This document shows, in pieces, positions 33,136 to 44,803 of a DNA stretch of 64,000 nt. The notes beneath the pieces were generated by a model, which saw only the letters and a list, made by a program, of their open reading frames with translations, had not been told where the DNA came from and searched no databases. Positions within the stretch are counted from its first letter, which is position 1. Every line of letters begins with the position of its first letter. Source of the stretch: Jaapia argillacea MUCL 33604 (Eukaryota > Basidiomycota > Agaricomycetes > Jaapiales > Jaapiaceae); assembly GCA_000697665.1 (NCBI GenBank), contig KL197739.1:1-64000 (forward strand). Reading direction: 5' to 3'. The translations under genes were made by a program, and so were the position numbers.

Positions 33136-33600
33136 ATTACTATAGTTGTGTATTTTTATCTCAATTAATTCGCTTTTATTGTCTCATTTATCTTGGAAAG
33201 AGCTGCAAAATCGAGGTTTTACCAATATGAGAGTATAGTATGTGGTAGGTTCTTTGATATGAGCAAAAAATGCGAATTTATATGTATATTTCACGACTAT
33301 GGAAGGTTACATTCGTCGTCGCCGTCACCGACAGCGAAGATGAAGGTTGAGCGGCGGGAGGAGCGGGTTGCCGGTTGTGAACTAAATACCTGAAGGGGAT
33401 AAACTGACTAGGGTTAGGTTCCCGGTTGAGTCCGAACGCCAAACCTCAAACCAAATCGAACCTCGGCCATCCCGCCACCGTAAATGGTTATTCTGCCCGT
33501 GAGGGACGGTTGTCAACACCCCGACCTGCCTTTCAGCATTTAAACCCACCAACCCCACCAGAGATGCACACTCGCAACCCCCAATCCCGTAACATTTGCT

Positions 33601-34297
33601 ATGTTCTGGGCGCCTTGCTTGTAAATGTGTAAATCCCTCCTCGTCTCTGTTATGCACAACCTCGTCGGCTTGGACAAATATCAAGGCCTATGCTCCTCAA
33701 GCGATGATGCCGTCCTCCGTACTATGACTGAGATTGTCTCCCAGGTAACTACATATAGGCCGACGTGAGTGCTTTCCACTCAAGTCAATAGATTGCAATT
33801 CACCAATTCATTCCCTTTAGTTATCTACTCTCCTGGGGTATGTTCACCCCCCCTCTCTCGTTTCCGCGATGCAGAACTTGTGGTTGTTGCTTATAGCGCG
33901 CAAGCCGTAAAATCCGACGTGACTGCAGCTTCTGCTGGGTTAACCCTCTGTGATTTGCTACTCAAGCATGCTGTCCACGACCCTCCCGTCAATATCGCCA
34001 AGGTCTGCTTCGCCCACTCCTCTCTCTATTAACCTCGGGCTCATCCTTGTTTAGTTTTGCATCAATACTATCAGCATACCTATATTCGCTGCGCTTAACG
34101 CCATCCCAAAACTGGGACTCATTGTCGCAGTCGCTCTCGAATTCCGTTACGCTACACCGTGGCCATTCGCTGCATTCGCCATCACGTTTGCTGTGGTCAC
34201 CACCGTTCTCTTGGGCCTTTTGATCTGGGAGCGCTCCGTTGTCCAATCTCATATCAACGCTGCCAGGGATGTTGAAGGAGGTACTGTCCCCACTTGA
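33601..34297 (+). pseudogene. small membrane protein, copy 4 (inverted)
   Basis: The plus strand follows the 17576-18294 gene from ATG TTC TGG GCG to the terminal VEGGTVPT* and on into its 3' flank. Exon 1 carries an early TAA (near 33622) and exon 2 begins after GTGAGTGCTT...TTTAG as in copy 1. Exon 3 is well preserved (IPIFAALNAIPKLGLIV, FAAFAITFAVVTTVLLGLL, WERSVVQSHINAARD). Upstream sequence from 33424 also matches copy 2 in inverted orientation, so copies 2 and 4 share a more recent source. Confidence 0.7.
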
Positions 34298-34594
34298 GGT
34301 CAGAGGTAATTGAATGTCATAGCTTTCATGACGTTCCCTTTGTTTTGTCACTTCCGCTGTTCTTCATTGCTATTACATTGCTATAGTCAAGTATCACCAC
34401 CTCCCTTGCTAGTCGTTTGCATGTTTCTTGTTTCTTTACAAATCTCCTTATTGTAGCGTTGTACGACTTTCCAGTAGATGGTATCGATTTTTACAAATAA
34501 TACAAGTGTTCTCCTTCGGGTGCTGCGGAGGGTGTCCATGGCTGCCGTGTTCGCATTCTCGTCGGCGACATCAGCACCGTCAGCAACTTCAATG

Positions 34595-35740
34595 CCCATC
34601 GATCTTCCAACTCCCGCCTGGAATCCTGGCATACGACAATCTGTATACTGCAAATGACCTTTGAATGTAAATAAACTGGACGACTAATTTAATTCCACGA
34701 CTAGATAACGATAACGATGAGATATAAGGATGGAACGATCGGGAGGCCCGAAAGACGAAGATAGTGGGCAAGGTAAGGAAGAACAAGAGGAATGATGAGA
34801 TGGTGGTGACGAAAGCAAGTGGCGCTGTGTTCGTGTATTGTGTTTGGAGGGATAGGACCTGCTGACCGAAGGGCAATTGACCTTGAAACGGGGGGGGGAG
34901 TAAGGGAGTTTGGATGACAAGATATGCACAAGATATGAGATTCCCAACTGGGAGGATTTCAATCAGGATGAATTGGGCCGGTTATGGCCGGCAACGTGGA
35001 GGTTGTAGTTTGATGAGTACGATGAACTGAGCCAACGGAAGGTTTCACAGAAGAATATGACTGAGAGATCAGTTTAACTTGGGCAGAGGCGGTCCTATGT
35101 CGAATGGGTGATTTCGCAGAGTAGCCGAAATCGGGGAAGTCTCCAAAGAGGCTGACGGGTAGCTTTCGGTTGATGACGGGGCTCGTTGGTAGATATTGGT
35201 AGTTTGGAGAGTTCGTGGTCGAGTTTCATCATTCCGAGACCGAACAAGCTGAATGATCGAACGGTCTGTCAAATAGAAAGCGAAGAGATGCTGTTTTCGT
35301 TCTCTGAATGTAAGTGCTAGGATATAAGCCAGAATTGTCGAAATTGGGGACCCGTGAGTGACCTGGAGTATGCTAGGACACGGCCTCTGGGGGCTAAGCG
35401 TCCAAGGCGAGAGGATCGTGACCCAAAGAATTCGGAGAGAATTGAACGAATTATAACGGACCTCCAACACGAAGCACTCTAGCTCTGAGCACTTCCTACC
35501 CTCCTTCTCCCTTCATCGCCGAATTGTCCAGTCAATCTCAACCAGTGAGCCGGTGCTAACCATGGAGATGAGCATTGAGATGTGGCAACGATTGGAGGGG
35601 TTGAAACGTCCACAACGGGGTGACGAGACCATGAGTGACGTTTGGAGGGTTGCCACTCAGCGGTTAGAATTCCAGGTGTCGGAAGACAAGTAACGACTTT
35701 TGCGGTGTTGTATGTGATGTGGCACATACTCCAGAGAGAA
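34595..35740 (+). repeat. segmental duplication B, copy 2
   Basis: Partner of 27395-28560, same orientation. It starts about 30 bases after the inverted duplication-A copy ends, while copy 1 precedes a forward duplication-A copy. CpG sites are better preserved here. It ends about 160 bases before the Ypp1-like gene, so that gene's promoter may partly lie in or next to duplicated sequence. Confidence 0.75.
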
Positions 35741-35898
35741 CGGCCAATATTCCCACGCTAAGAAATCAGTTCAAAAGGTCGCTCATATCGTTGAACGCAC
35801 GTGGCTGAACCAAACCTCCGTCATCGCAGGCATCTTCTCCAAGCTTCAGGCTTCTGCATCAGTGCTGTTGGTTAGTGCAAGTCAAGGAGCTTTCCTGT

Positions 35899-38800
35899 AT
35901 GGCACACGCGAAGGATCAGCACTACTGGGCCCAACTCAGAGCTGCGCTTTCTGCCGGAGATTGGGCCTCCTCATCTGCAGGCAAGGCACCGAATGGGGCC
36001 CCACTGTCCTGGTCTGAATTGCTACGCAAATTCAACAAGCATTGCAAGGGCTTCAAGGATTTTTCCGAGATCGCCTCGCAAACTCAATACCTTGGTCTTC
36101 TGCTCGGTGGCAAGCTCAAAACCAGGGACTTGGATGGCTACGAAACTCCCTATGGTTATCTTGGTCTCGGTGCAGAAGGCCTGCTTCCTGAAGAGAGATT
36201 CGAGGATGGGACGGAGGGCTACGAGGCGTTGAAAAGAGTGGAAACTCCGAATCTTGACGTACGTGGAACTTTTCTGGCCTTGGTTCGATGTCGCTAATAG
36301 CCTGAATCCATGCTCGTTCGGCGTACGGTAGTCTCTTCATATGGCTCTGGCATACTTTTCTTATGCTCTTGGGAGGCCAGAGGAATGTATAGGGCATCTC
36401 TCACTTGTCCAAAACGTGTCCGACTTCAAGGATCGAGTGACCCCTACCTCGTCCATTCGGTCAGATACGATCTCAAGCCTTCAAGTCCCCGGAACTGGGT
36501 CGAACACGCCGGCTTCCACGTTGTCCGGTAGCTTTGTGTCGTCGGATTTCCTGGCGATGTATGCCGACGTCAGAGATGGGAGAGCTTGGGCTATGACAGA
36601 GAGCATTCGAAGTGTGTGTCTTAAGGGTCCGTCATCCGAACTTATTACTACCTCACAGAGCTGGATTGACGAATAGCCAGGCATGTCATTCGAACAACTC
36701 TCTGCCGATGATATACAGAAGGCCCTTGATTCATACCTTGCCGCTCTCCCTCTTCTCACGACCATCGAAAACGACATACCTCGCCCTTCTGCTCCAAGTT
36801 CGACTCCCATTCCGGGCTACGGAGCAGGGAAGCTTGAATTCAGCTCGTTCGTGCAATATCGTGAACTATGGCGGTGGACAGAGCGACTGTTATGGAGAGC
36901 GATCCTTCTTGCCGCACGAGTGTGTACCATCACTTCCGAGACCGAAGGCACATTATGGTCCCTTTTCAGGCATTACCATAACTGCAGCGCGCATTGGCCA
37001 CCCAATTTCCGAACAGAACATCGCTCCACAATCACCGTACTCTATTTCCGCGCACTGGTGCTCCAAGCTCGTGGTTCAATCGATACTTCGAGCAAGCCTT
37101 CCATGTCCCCAGATTCAGTAAAACCGCCGCCGTGGCTGGGTGCTGCACGATCTGTAGCTCAAGAACATCGAGCCGTGCTAAACGCGAGTACGAAGTTTCC
37201 TCGAGCTGGAGAACGGAATGTGAAGGTCGAAGAATTTGTGGATCTCTGCGTCGCTGCGTGGGAAGCCGCAGGTGCTGTTGGGGAGTATGCAGGTTGGGTC
37301 ATCGAAGTACGATGCATATTATTCTCCTCTTCTATCTTTTGATCAACCAAACGTTCCTTAGATTCTTTGGTGGGCGACACGGCTTACTTTCAACTCCCAC
37401 CGAGTCTACAGACACATGACGCGGCTCCTTTTTGCTTCTGGAGATACCGATCTAGCCAAAAGGACTCTCCGGCTGTACGTCCAGGTCGTTAGTAAGGCTC
37501 GAGAAACTGGGGCTTCAGAGTCTGAAGAGTCGCGTGAGAGTTCAGGTGGAGGGAAGGGTATCGCGGTGGATGCAGACACGGACCTGCATTGGGTCGAAAC
37601 TCTGGTGCACGGTGCAAGGATGTTGTGTCGATTGGCATCTGCAAAGGAAGGGAGAGACGGGCTCGACGAAGTAAGAGAAGCGGGGAGTTTGATCGAGAAA
37701 GCGAGATCACGATTGGATAAGGATGATAAGGTTTTGGTTGCCAGTGTTGATCTCGCGGAGGGTATATGGCACTCGATGATAGCTGTCAAAGGTGAGCTTT
37801 TTCAATCGTGCTGTATGCTTCATGGCGTTTCCGCTAACGCCCTCGCCCATTGACACCCTAAGAGCAAGATCCTCTCACTCGTTCATCACGGTTTGACAAC
37901 TCTCTTGCCGCTCTCCAGCGCTCGGTCGACCATTCACCTATTTCGTCTGCACACTACCATCTTGCTTTGGCTTTAAGTCGTCCCGGACCTTCGCGTAATT
38001 TGGATCAAGCTCTCGCTAACGCGCGACTCGCCGTGGAATCAGATCCCGACGATATTCGATATTGGCATTTCCTTGGATTACTTCTGATAGCCACTGGCGA
38101 CTGGAAGAGTGCTAGGAGTATCTTGGAATTTGGAGCAGCGCTCGGTGAAGAGGATGGAGAAGTTGATGGTGCCCATGAGTCGCAGGATGGAGTTGCTGAA
38201 AGACGCGATACTCCGACGCCTACCGGAGCCCGACCCCGCGACTACGTTAATGGGCGAACCGATGCTGCTGCACGTCTTCACCCAGATAGCAATGGTTTCC
38301 AGAATGGCCATTCGTCTCCTACCACTGAGACAGCAATTCCGGACGGAGACGGCATCTCCGTATCTTCAGGCGCCAACCCGGTCTTTGTTCTGGAAAAGGA
38401 TGCTACCCGTATACCTTATCCTGAGACGCTGCTGCAATCGTTACCTGACCACCCAGTTCCCACCCGGAATGAAATCTTCGAGCAGTCATTACAGTTGCGC
38501 ATGACTCAGGCCGCGTTGACAGAAATGGTTGAAGGTCCGGAGGGTGCTGAGAATAAATGGGTCGATGTATTTCGTTGGTGTAACCCGGAGAAGAGAGGGA
38601 TGGCGAGTGATCAAGGCATGTTTTGTTCTCTGCCATCGCTGACCGCGATGACTCACTTTCCGATTCATTCACATTTCCAGACTCGACCAGATCCTCTTTT
38701 GAAGGAAGTAGGATGTCGACTGCAGACTTGGAGCATCTCTCAGATATCGGTATCCCCCAACAGCCTCAATCGACTATTTCTGCTGCGGAAGCGCGCCAAT

Positions 38801-40004
38801 CTGTCGGCAGTGACGGATTCCCTGCAGAAGGACAAAGTATGCCTGTCCCTATCACGCTCGTCATTTCTCCGGCGACACCCACCATCCATACTCCTATCGA
38901 AGGATTACCAATATCCTCGGATCCGTCTCCTTTGCCGACACGGTCGAATTCTTATGAAAAGAAGTCGAATTCCTTTGATAGGAAGTCCGGGTCTGCGGCG
39001 AAAAGATCGAACTCTTTCGAGAAAGAAAAGGACAAGGACAAGGAAAAAGATTCGTCTGCTGGAAAGAAGATGCAGCAGATGTTGAAAAATCGAGTTCATA
39101 AGGGTCAGGCGAGGATATCGACGATTTCGAAGAAGATCGGACATGGCGTGGCTCGAGGAAGTGTTGGCCAGTTACGGAGAACGAATTCAGCCCCAAGTCT
39201 GTTACCTTTTCCAACGCCGTACACCACCTTGTCTGACATATCCATCTCAGATTTCCATTCTCTGCTCAATCGCTCTCCCTATCAAGCATCTTCGATACAC
39301 AGAGCATCTCGCAAATATCTTGTTTCCCCTGCTGCTCGTTCGCAGCAGTCTTTGATGCCACCAGAAGAAGCACCTCCGCCACCTTCTGTCCCGCCTCCTC
39401 AGCCCGTTGTAAAGTGGAACAAACGAATTGCTCGAGAAAAGAGGTTACTAAGTGACTTGTGGTTGATGTCTGCTGCTACGTTCCGGAGGTTGGGGAAAAT
39501 TGAGCAGGCCAAGGGAGCGATCCAAGAAGCGGAGGTTAGAGATCCTCGGAATCCAGCTGTGTGGGTTCAAGTAAGTTCTATCCTCTTTCTCGGTTGGCTT
39601 TCAACTGACGTTCTCGATAGTTGGGTCTTTATTACTCCGCGCTCAATAACCATCGACGTGCACGAGAGGCATTCCAGAAGGCTCTGTTCATGGCGCCCCA
39701 TGACGTCTCAGCTATCATCCATCTATGTCGACTTTATTTGAGCCTACCGGGTGCGTTACTTTCGGGTTCCAGCACCAGCAAGATGAATCCCGACCCGGAT
39801 AATGTTGACCTCGCTGCTGGTATGTTGACGGACTTGACAAGGGGTGCGGGGTGGGATGTACCAGAGGCGTGGTATTTCCTTGCCAAGACATACCATCTGC
39901 AGGGTCGGAAGGAGAGTGAAAGAGAATGCTTGAGCTTCGCTTTGGGGTTGTCTGAGGGACGGAGCGTCAGGGATACAGGGTTGGCTCTTGGGTGGTGTGT
40001 TTGA
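35899..40004 (+). CDS. YPP1: Ypp1/TTC7-like TPR protein
   Basis: Seven exons (35899-36258, 36332-36626, 36681-37306, 37362-37791, 37863-38606, 38681-39570, 39621-40004) give 1242 aa. The start MAHAKDQHYWAQLRAALSAG fits the fungal family. TPR-type helices are visible near the middle (YHLALALSRPGPSRNLDQAL, YWHFLGLLLIATGDWKSARS) and at the end (FRRLGKIEQAKGAIQEA, REAFQKALFMAPHDVSAII, WYFLAKTYHLQGRKESERE). Ypp1/TTC7 binds the PI4-kinase Stt4 and, with Efr3, places it at the plasma membrane to make PI4P (established for the family). A long Ser-rich insertion contains three K/R-SNS(Y/F) repeats, good phosphosite candidates. At over 1200 residues it is longer than yeast or human members because of such insertions. 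The membership call rests on my memory of the family. Confidence 0.75.
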
Positions 40005-41701
40005 GTTTAATGAGTTGGACTCTACTTTGCTTTTGCTGCCTTAGTACACGCGTCTATCGTATTCACGCTTACTCGAAGCTCGCCTCTAATAGATACCCTG
40101 ACCATTTGGAGACAATCGGCGAACGTGGCCACCCTATTCTATTAATAGCTGAACAACCAGCTAGGGATAGCTTGTAATTTAAACTTACAGTCCTTGCTAC
40201 AGGAGCCGTCGCCACGAATGTGAGATTGTTCAAATGTCTTTGTTCAAGTGTCTAAATGACAACCCATGTTGGTCGAATATTCCAAAAGCTGTCGGAATGT
40301 CAACTCTTGAAAACAAATATCGTTGCGTGAGGGGGGAGTACGGTCCTAGGATCCAGTTGACGTTTCGAAACGCCCTCTGAGATAGGTACCGACGTACGTT
40401 ACGATTATATATTAGGGCCCGCGCCGAATTTTCGGCACCGTGTTAAGCTTGCCCATGACCCAGGTACCGTATGTCTTACCACACTCCGTTTGCATTCCAT
40501 CAAACCCTCCAGAATGAGTACGCCGTTATCAGGGGCGGGGATCCGAAGCTCTGGCAGCGCTGTGCCCACGCCTATCATGTTGCCAGTTATTCCATCTATC
40601 CATACCGACAAGCTCGTCATCTTCGCCGCATGCAAACCCTGCACTCAATGGAATACCGAAGTGAGTGTCTATAGTTGATAATGGATGGAGTGACCGAGTT
40701 GAGGTTGCGTCTCAGATGGTCGGAATGATGGCATACAGTGGGTCCTCTGGACCCCTGCCGTTCGTAACCTACCGCCCACAGCTCTCGGCAGAGTTCGATG
40801 GTCGTCTTCTATCAGGTGAAGCATTTCCCGGTGAGTTTGCGACGATCTGCACGGGGAGGTAACATGCAGTGGTTCTACCCATCGGAGACCCTGAGTGGCA
40901 GCCCACCAGCCTCCGTGACTGCCGTAACCGTACCCCTAACCATAATCACACATGGCACCTCATCCGAGTTTCGTGCGGTTCACGGGTTCAAACCGGCACC
41001 TGTATCATCGCACTCAGTGTGCTCCACCATCTCTGCCTATAAATTGTTTGACATGCGCTAAAGGTCAATCGCCTCCGTCGGCTGCGGCCTGCTGCGTGCC
41101 TTTGAACCTGAGTAGCGCCTCGCTTCAGGGTACATGTGTCATATCATCGATTGGCGTGGGTACGCAAAGGCGTTGCATTCCTTCTTTGTGAGCTATTATA
41201 GTGTTGCTAGCGGTTTTCTGGTTATCAAACTTTATCGCTGCGAAGAAGATGCCTGACGTGGCCAAGGTGAAGGTGAGTTACATATATGTCTCGCGGAGTC
41301 TAACAGAGTCTAACATATCCTTTCAATTCGTGATCGAAGGTATCCCCCCCCCGCACTATTAAGCTCATGACGCTCTCTCGTCTCGGGTATGGTTTGCTCA
41401 GAGACAGTCCCATTTTGAGGAGTCTTTCTCCCAGGTTATGCCATTCACCGCATCATTAGTATGGGACCAACGATATTCATATTCGGTGATTCGAGGATCG
41501 GCACTAGGATTACGTCTGGCGTGCCTTGTGATCGTCCATGGTCTATTCCTCAAAAGGTAGAAGCATAGAAAAGTTAAATTGCCGGACATCCAGGAGTTTG
41601 CCTCGTTTTGGTCGTAGGTCCCGTCCCCTCCCACACATAAAACGCAGGCAGTTGCACGGTTGACACAAGAACGCTGTCCTGACCCTGTGGCCACAGTCGT
41701 T
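40005..41701. other. intergenic, no convincing gene
   Basis: Weak ORFs occur (for example + 40490-40678, PIMLPVIPSIHTDKLVIF; - 41398-41694) but no domain or consistent splicing was found. The right end holds the promoter of the first beta-lactamase-like gene, with ACATAAAA near 41634. Confidence 0.4.
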
Positions 41702-43902
41702 ATGTCCGTGCATGAGGCGACCTGCTTTCAGCCTCTGCGTCTCTTGGCCATCATCCTCTTCCTCCTTGGCATCGGCATCAATGTTGTCCTTGCCGTCGAA
41801 TCACGGGATACAAAGTTGCTGTCATCTGATTTCGACAGCTTTGCAGAGACGGTACGGCAGGATTGGGGTGTTCCAGGGATATCATTATCTGTAGTCAAAC
41901 TGACGAATAACTCGTTTTACGCGAGTCCTGAAGTGGATATTCGGACGTATGGGGTTGCTGGGATCAATAGACCAGTTGATGCTCAGGTGAGCCTTGACGA
42001 TCTTCTAAGAGGAGTGAGATCTTGTGACGAAATGATCTGACTGCTGTTTAAAGACGACTTTTGGGATGGCCTCCAACAGCAAGCTCTTTACGGCAGCTGC
42101 GATTGGGTCTCTCGTTGATGCCGGAAAGCTTAATTGGACGACTCCCATTCGGGATGTCCTTCCTGGCGAGTTCAGCTTGCTGAACGATTTTGACGGGAGA
42201 CAGATCACCATCCGTGACGCGTTGAGTCATAGGAGTGGGCTGCCTAGGTGCGTAGCAGTAGTACTTTGTCCTTCGCTCCACCTTTCTGAGGGAAATGGCC
42301 AGACATGACTTTTCGATGGAAAGAGTCGACGGGCCGGGTCAGCTGGCAATCGCCATTGGTCGGATACAGCACCTGGAACCGTCTGCTCAGTTCAGGGACA
42401 TCTGGCAATACAACAATCAGGTGTGTATCGTCTGGGTTGCATTGCACGTCACTCCTCACCCATAATTGGTCTCGTAGATGTTCATGACCGGGGCGCGAAT
42501 AGTCGAAAAAGTAACCGGAATGGCGTTCCAGCAATACGTGTCTTCCCATTTCTTCAACCACCCACTGATAAACATGACAAGAACCTCATACCAAGAGGAC
42601 GAGACATATAGCCACGGCTATGAATTATATCCTGGCAACCGAACCGCCTTTTCTTTTCCTTGGGTCCTCGCGCAAGTTGGGGCTGGAGCTGGGGGAGTCA
42701 TTAGTACTCCGGGGGATATGGCGAAATGGGTGGCCTTTTTGATGAAGACTATGAATGCCGCCACTCTAGGTACTCCGGTTCCTGCTGGGTCAACACCGCT
42801 GTCGCCCGAGTCGCTGATGACACTGGCGACGGGGTATATGCTGGAGACGGGCTTCCCCCAGTACCCAGAGATAAGTGGGGTGTCGTATGGGCAAGGCGTG
42901 GAGTTGTTAAGTTACCAGGGTGTAAATGTGTGGAGACATGGAGGTTGGTGTCCTCAGTCGACTTGATCGTTTGTTTATTCACGAAATCTTGGCTTTTCAG
43001 GATCCATGCCAGGAATGGGAAGTGAAGTCTTCTGGGTCCCAGAGGCAGGTGTAGGAGTCGCTGTCATGGGCAATACTATGGTGTGAGTCGCATCTCGTTT
43101 GGGATCTCGTCAACAGTTGGTTGAGCCTTTTCGTCCCACTGTTTAGAGAGGCAGAAGACATTGCTGTCATCCTCGGTTTTCGAGTGTTGGAAGAGTTGAT
43201 TGGTCTTCCCCTTCAGCCTGATTGGAATGGGAGGTACGGCTGAAGTTTCAGTCTCTTCTAGTACGTTCTTCTGATTTTCGAACCAGGTTCCTCGCGGCCA
43301 ACAACATAACGCTACTGAATACGACATCATCCACTCCTCCCAAACGAAGCTTACGCCCTCTCACTCGAAATTCGCGGAGTCTGTGCCCTCCCCCCCAGCG
43401 CCTGTCGACACGCAAGCCCCCATCACGAAGGCAAATCCAGAACGCGACTTTCACTGATCCTTCGCACTATATCGGATATTTTAACAACCCCGGATACGGA
43501 AACTTAACCATCTGTCCAACACCAGACACAGCCCACCTCTACTCCACCCCCGTTGAATGCCAAAGTCTTCTATACGACTTGATCGCAGGGGGCACCTACG
43601 TTCCCTCCGAACCACCAAAAGATACTTTGACGTTGCTCGTCATCGCACCCCGGATATTCATGGATTATATTCAGCTTTCGTATAATGGGGATTCAACGTT
43701 TACGGGAACTATATTTTTGATTGCAAAACCAGATGAGGGGAGGACGTGGCCGATTTCGTGGGTTATGGGAGAGATGGGTGCTGCTTTTACGGTTGGGAAG
43801 GAGGGAGTGGTTGGGATGGATTGGTGGGGTATTTGGGGGGCTGGTGTGGCTGCGGTGGAGGACCCTGAACAGGTTGAAGTTTCTTTTCAACGCACGGCTT
43901 GA
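41702..43902 (+). CDS. secreted serine beta-lactamase-like hydrolase 1
   Basis: Seven exons (41702-41986, 42054-42247, 42303-42420, 42478-42943, 43001-43082, 43147-43233, 43287-43902) give 615 aa. An N-terminal hydrophobic segment (LLAIILFLLGIGINVVLA) should act as a signal peptide. The class C beta-lactamase/PBP fold is marked by S102-x-x-K105 in MASNSKLF, Y-x-N in WQYNNQ and H-x-G in WRHGG; Ser102 would be the nucleophile. The final 200 residues form an extra domain with GYFNNPGYGNLTICP and a closing GMDWWGIWGAG..V..VSFQR, shared by the two paralogues. Such fungal proteins act on esters, amides or small metabolites; the substrate cannot be deduced. It is tandem with hydrolase 2, with the same seven-exon structure. 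Confidence 0.82.
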
Positions 43903-44738
43903 TGTTGTTGTAAAATTTTGTGTTCGTTCGCCTGTATTGTATGTAGTACTTCAAGTTGGGGAGGACTCGGAGATGGTTATCATAGCGGATCAATTCTTTC
44001 CGTCCCACACGTGGCTAAATCTCGGTTGCGACACGCCGCTCCCGCGTCCGCGTTCAATGTTCAATCTCTTTCGCTGCTGCTCAGAACTTGCCAGCTGAGT
44101 TTGGCGACAATATGACTATGGCCCCGACCTCTATTATTGCAAGTAGAGGCCCTTTTTCATCTCTGCACGCTTTCTTGAACATAACCGAGCCAAGGATAGC
44201 TCAATTCGTCTGATGACCCTAGGCCCTTGTGGAATCAAACATCATCGTAGACGCGTATCCGTGCAACATGCTGCCATACCTGTGCACTGGCAGAACATGA
44301 CTTTAGCGCATGCTCTGCAGGCTCTAACCGCCTACACTTCAGAAACTACCCCAATACTGGCCAATGCCATCGGTGATGTGTCTGCCTTCGGCTCCGAGCC
44401 CCTCGAGCAACGTCAACCAACCACTCTAATTTCGTTGTTCCATCGCCCATACAAAATCCAACCAATCCTCTGCGGTACGAGATCTCAAGTCTTTACCCTA
44501 TTGCGATTGCCAAGGCTATCATAATGGCTGTGTTTTGACGGCAGGCTGTGAGTAGCATCATTCCACCACGTCTCACATTCAATCTTGTCTTATTCATTTA
44601 CTAGTCTTGTTCAACACACCCTGCCTCCGCCCTATCCCAACCTGCACGTTTACTCACGAACTCAATGATTTCACCGCCCTCATGGTCCTCGAGGCATGGG
44701 CGGCCTCAGAGCTTGAGTTTCTTTCGGGTATCTCCTCT
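43903..44738. other. intergenic between hydrolases 1 and 2
   Basis: A 103-codon + ORF at 44213-44524 shows no recognisable domain. Nothing else was seen. Confidence 0.35.
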
Positions 44739-44750
44739 TTTATACATAAA
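44739..44750 (+). promoter_or_regulatory. TATA-like box of hydrolase 2
   Basis: TTATACATAAAG lies about 55 nt before the ATG at 44804. Hydrolase 1 has a similar ACATAAAA about 65 nt before its start. Confidence 0.4.
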
Positions 44751-44803
44751 GCATAAGGGTTGCACCCTTTGCACCTACCTTCGCATCTCATAATATCTTT
44801 TTA

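Noticed and set aside
32808-33230. Ser/Pro-rich ORFs in the polypyrimidine tract
   Set aside because: Composition alone keeps all frames open on both strands; there is no splice or start context.
36660-36690. Premature TAG in the Ypp1-like gene
   Set aside because: A 54-base intron (36627-36680) removes it and joins VCLKG to MSFEQLS in frame.
38600-38680. Frameshift in the Ypp1-like gene
   Set aside because: A 74-base intron (38607-38680) with normal splice sites explains the frame change.
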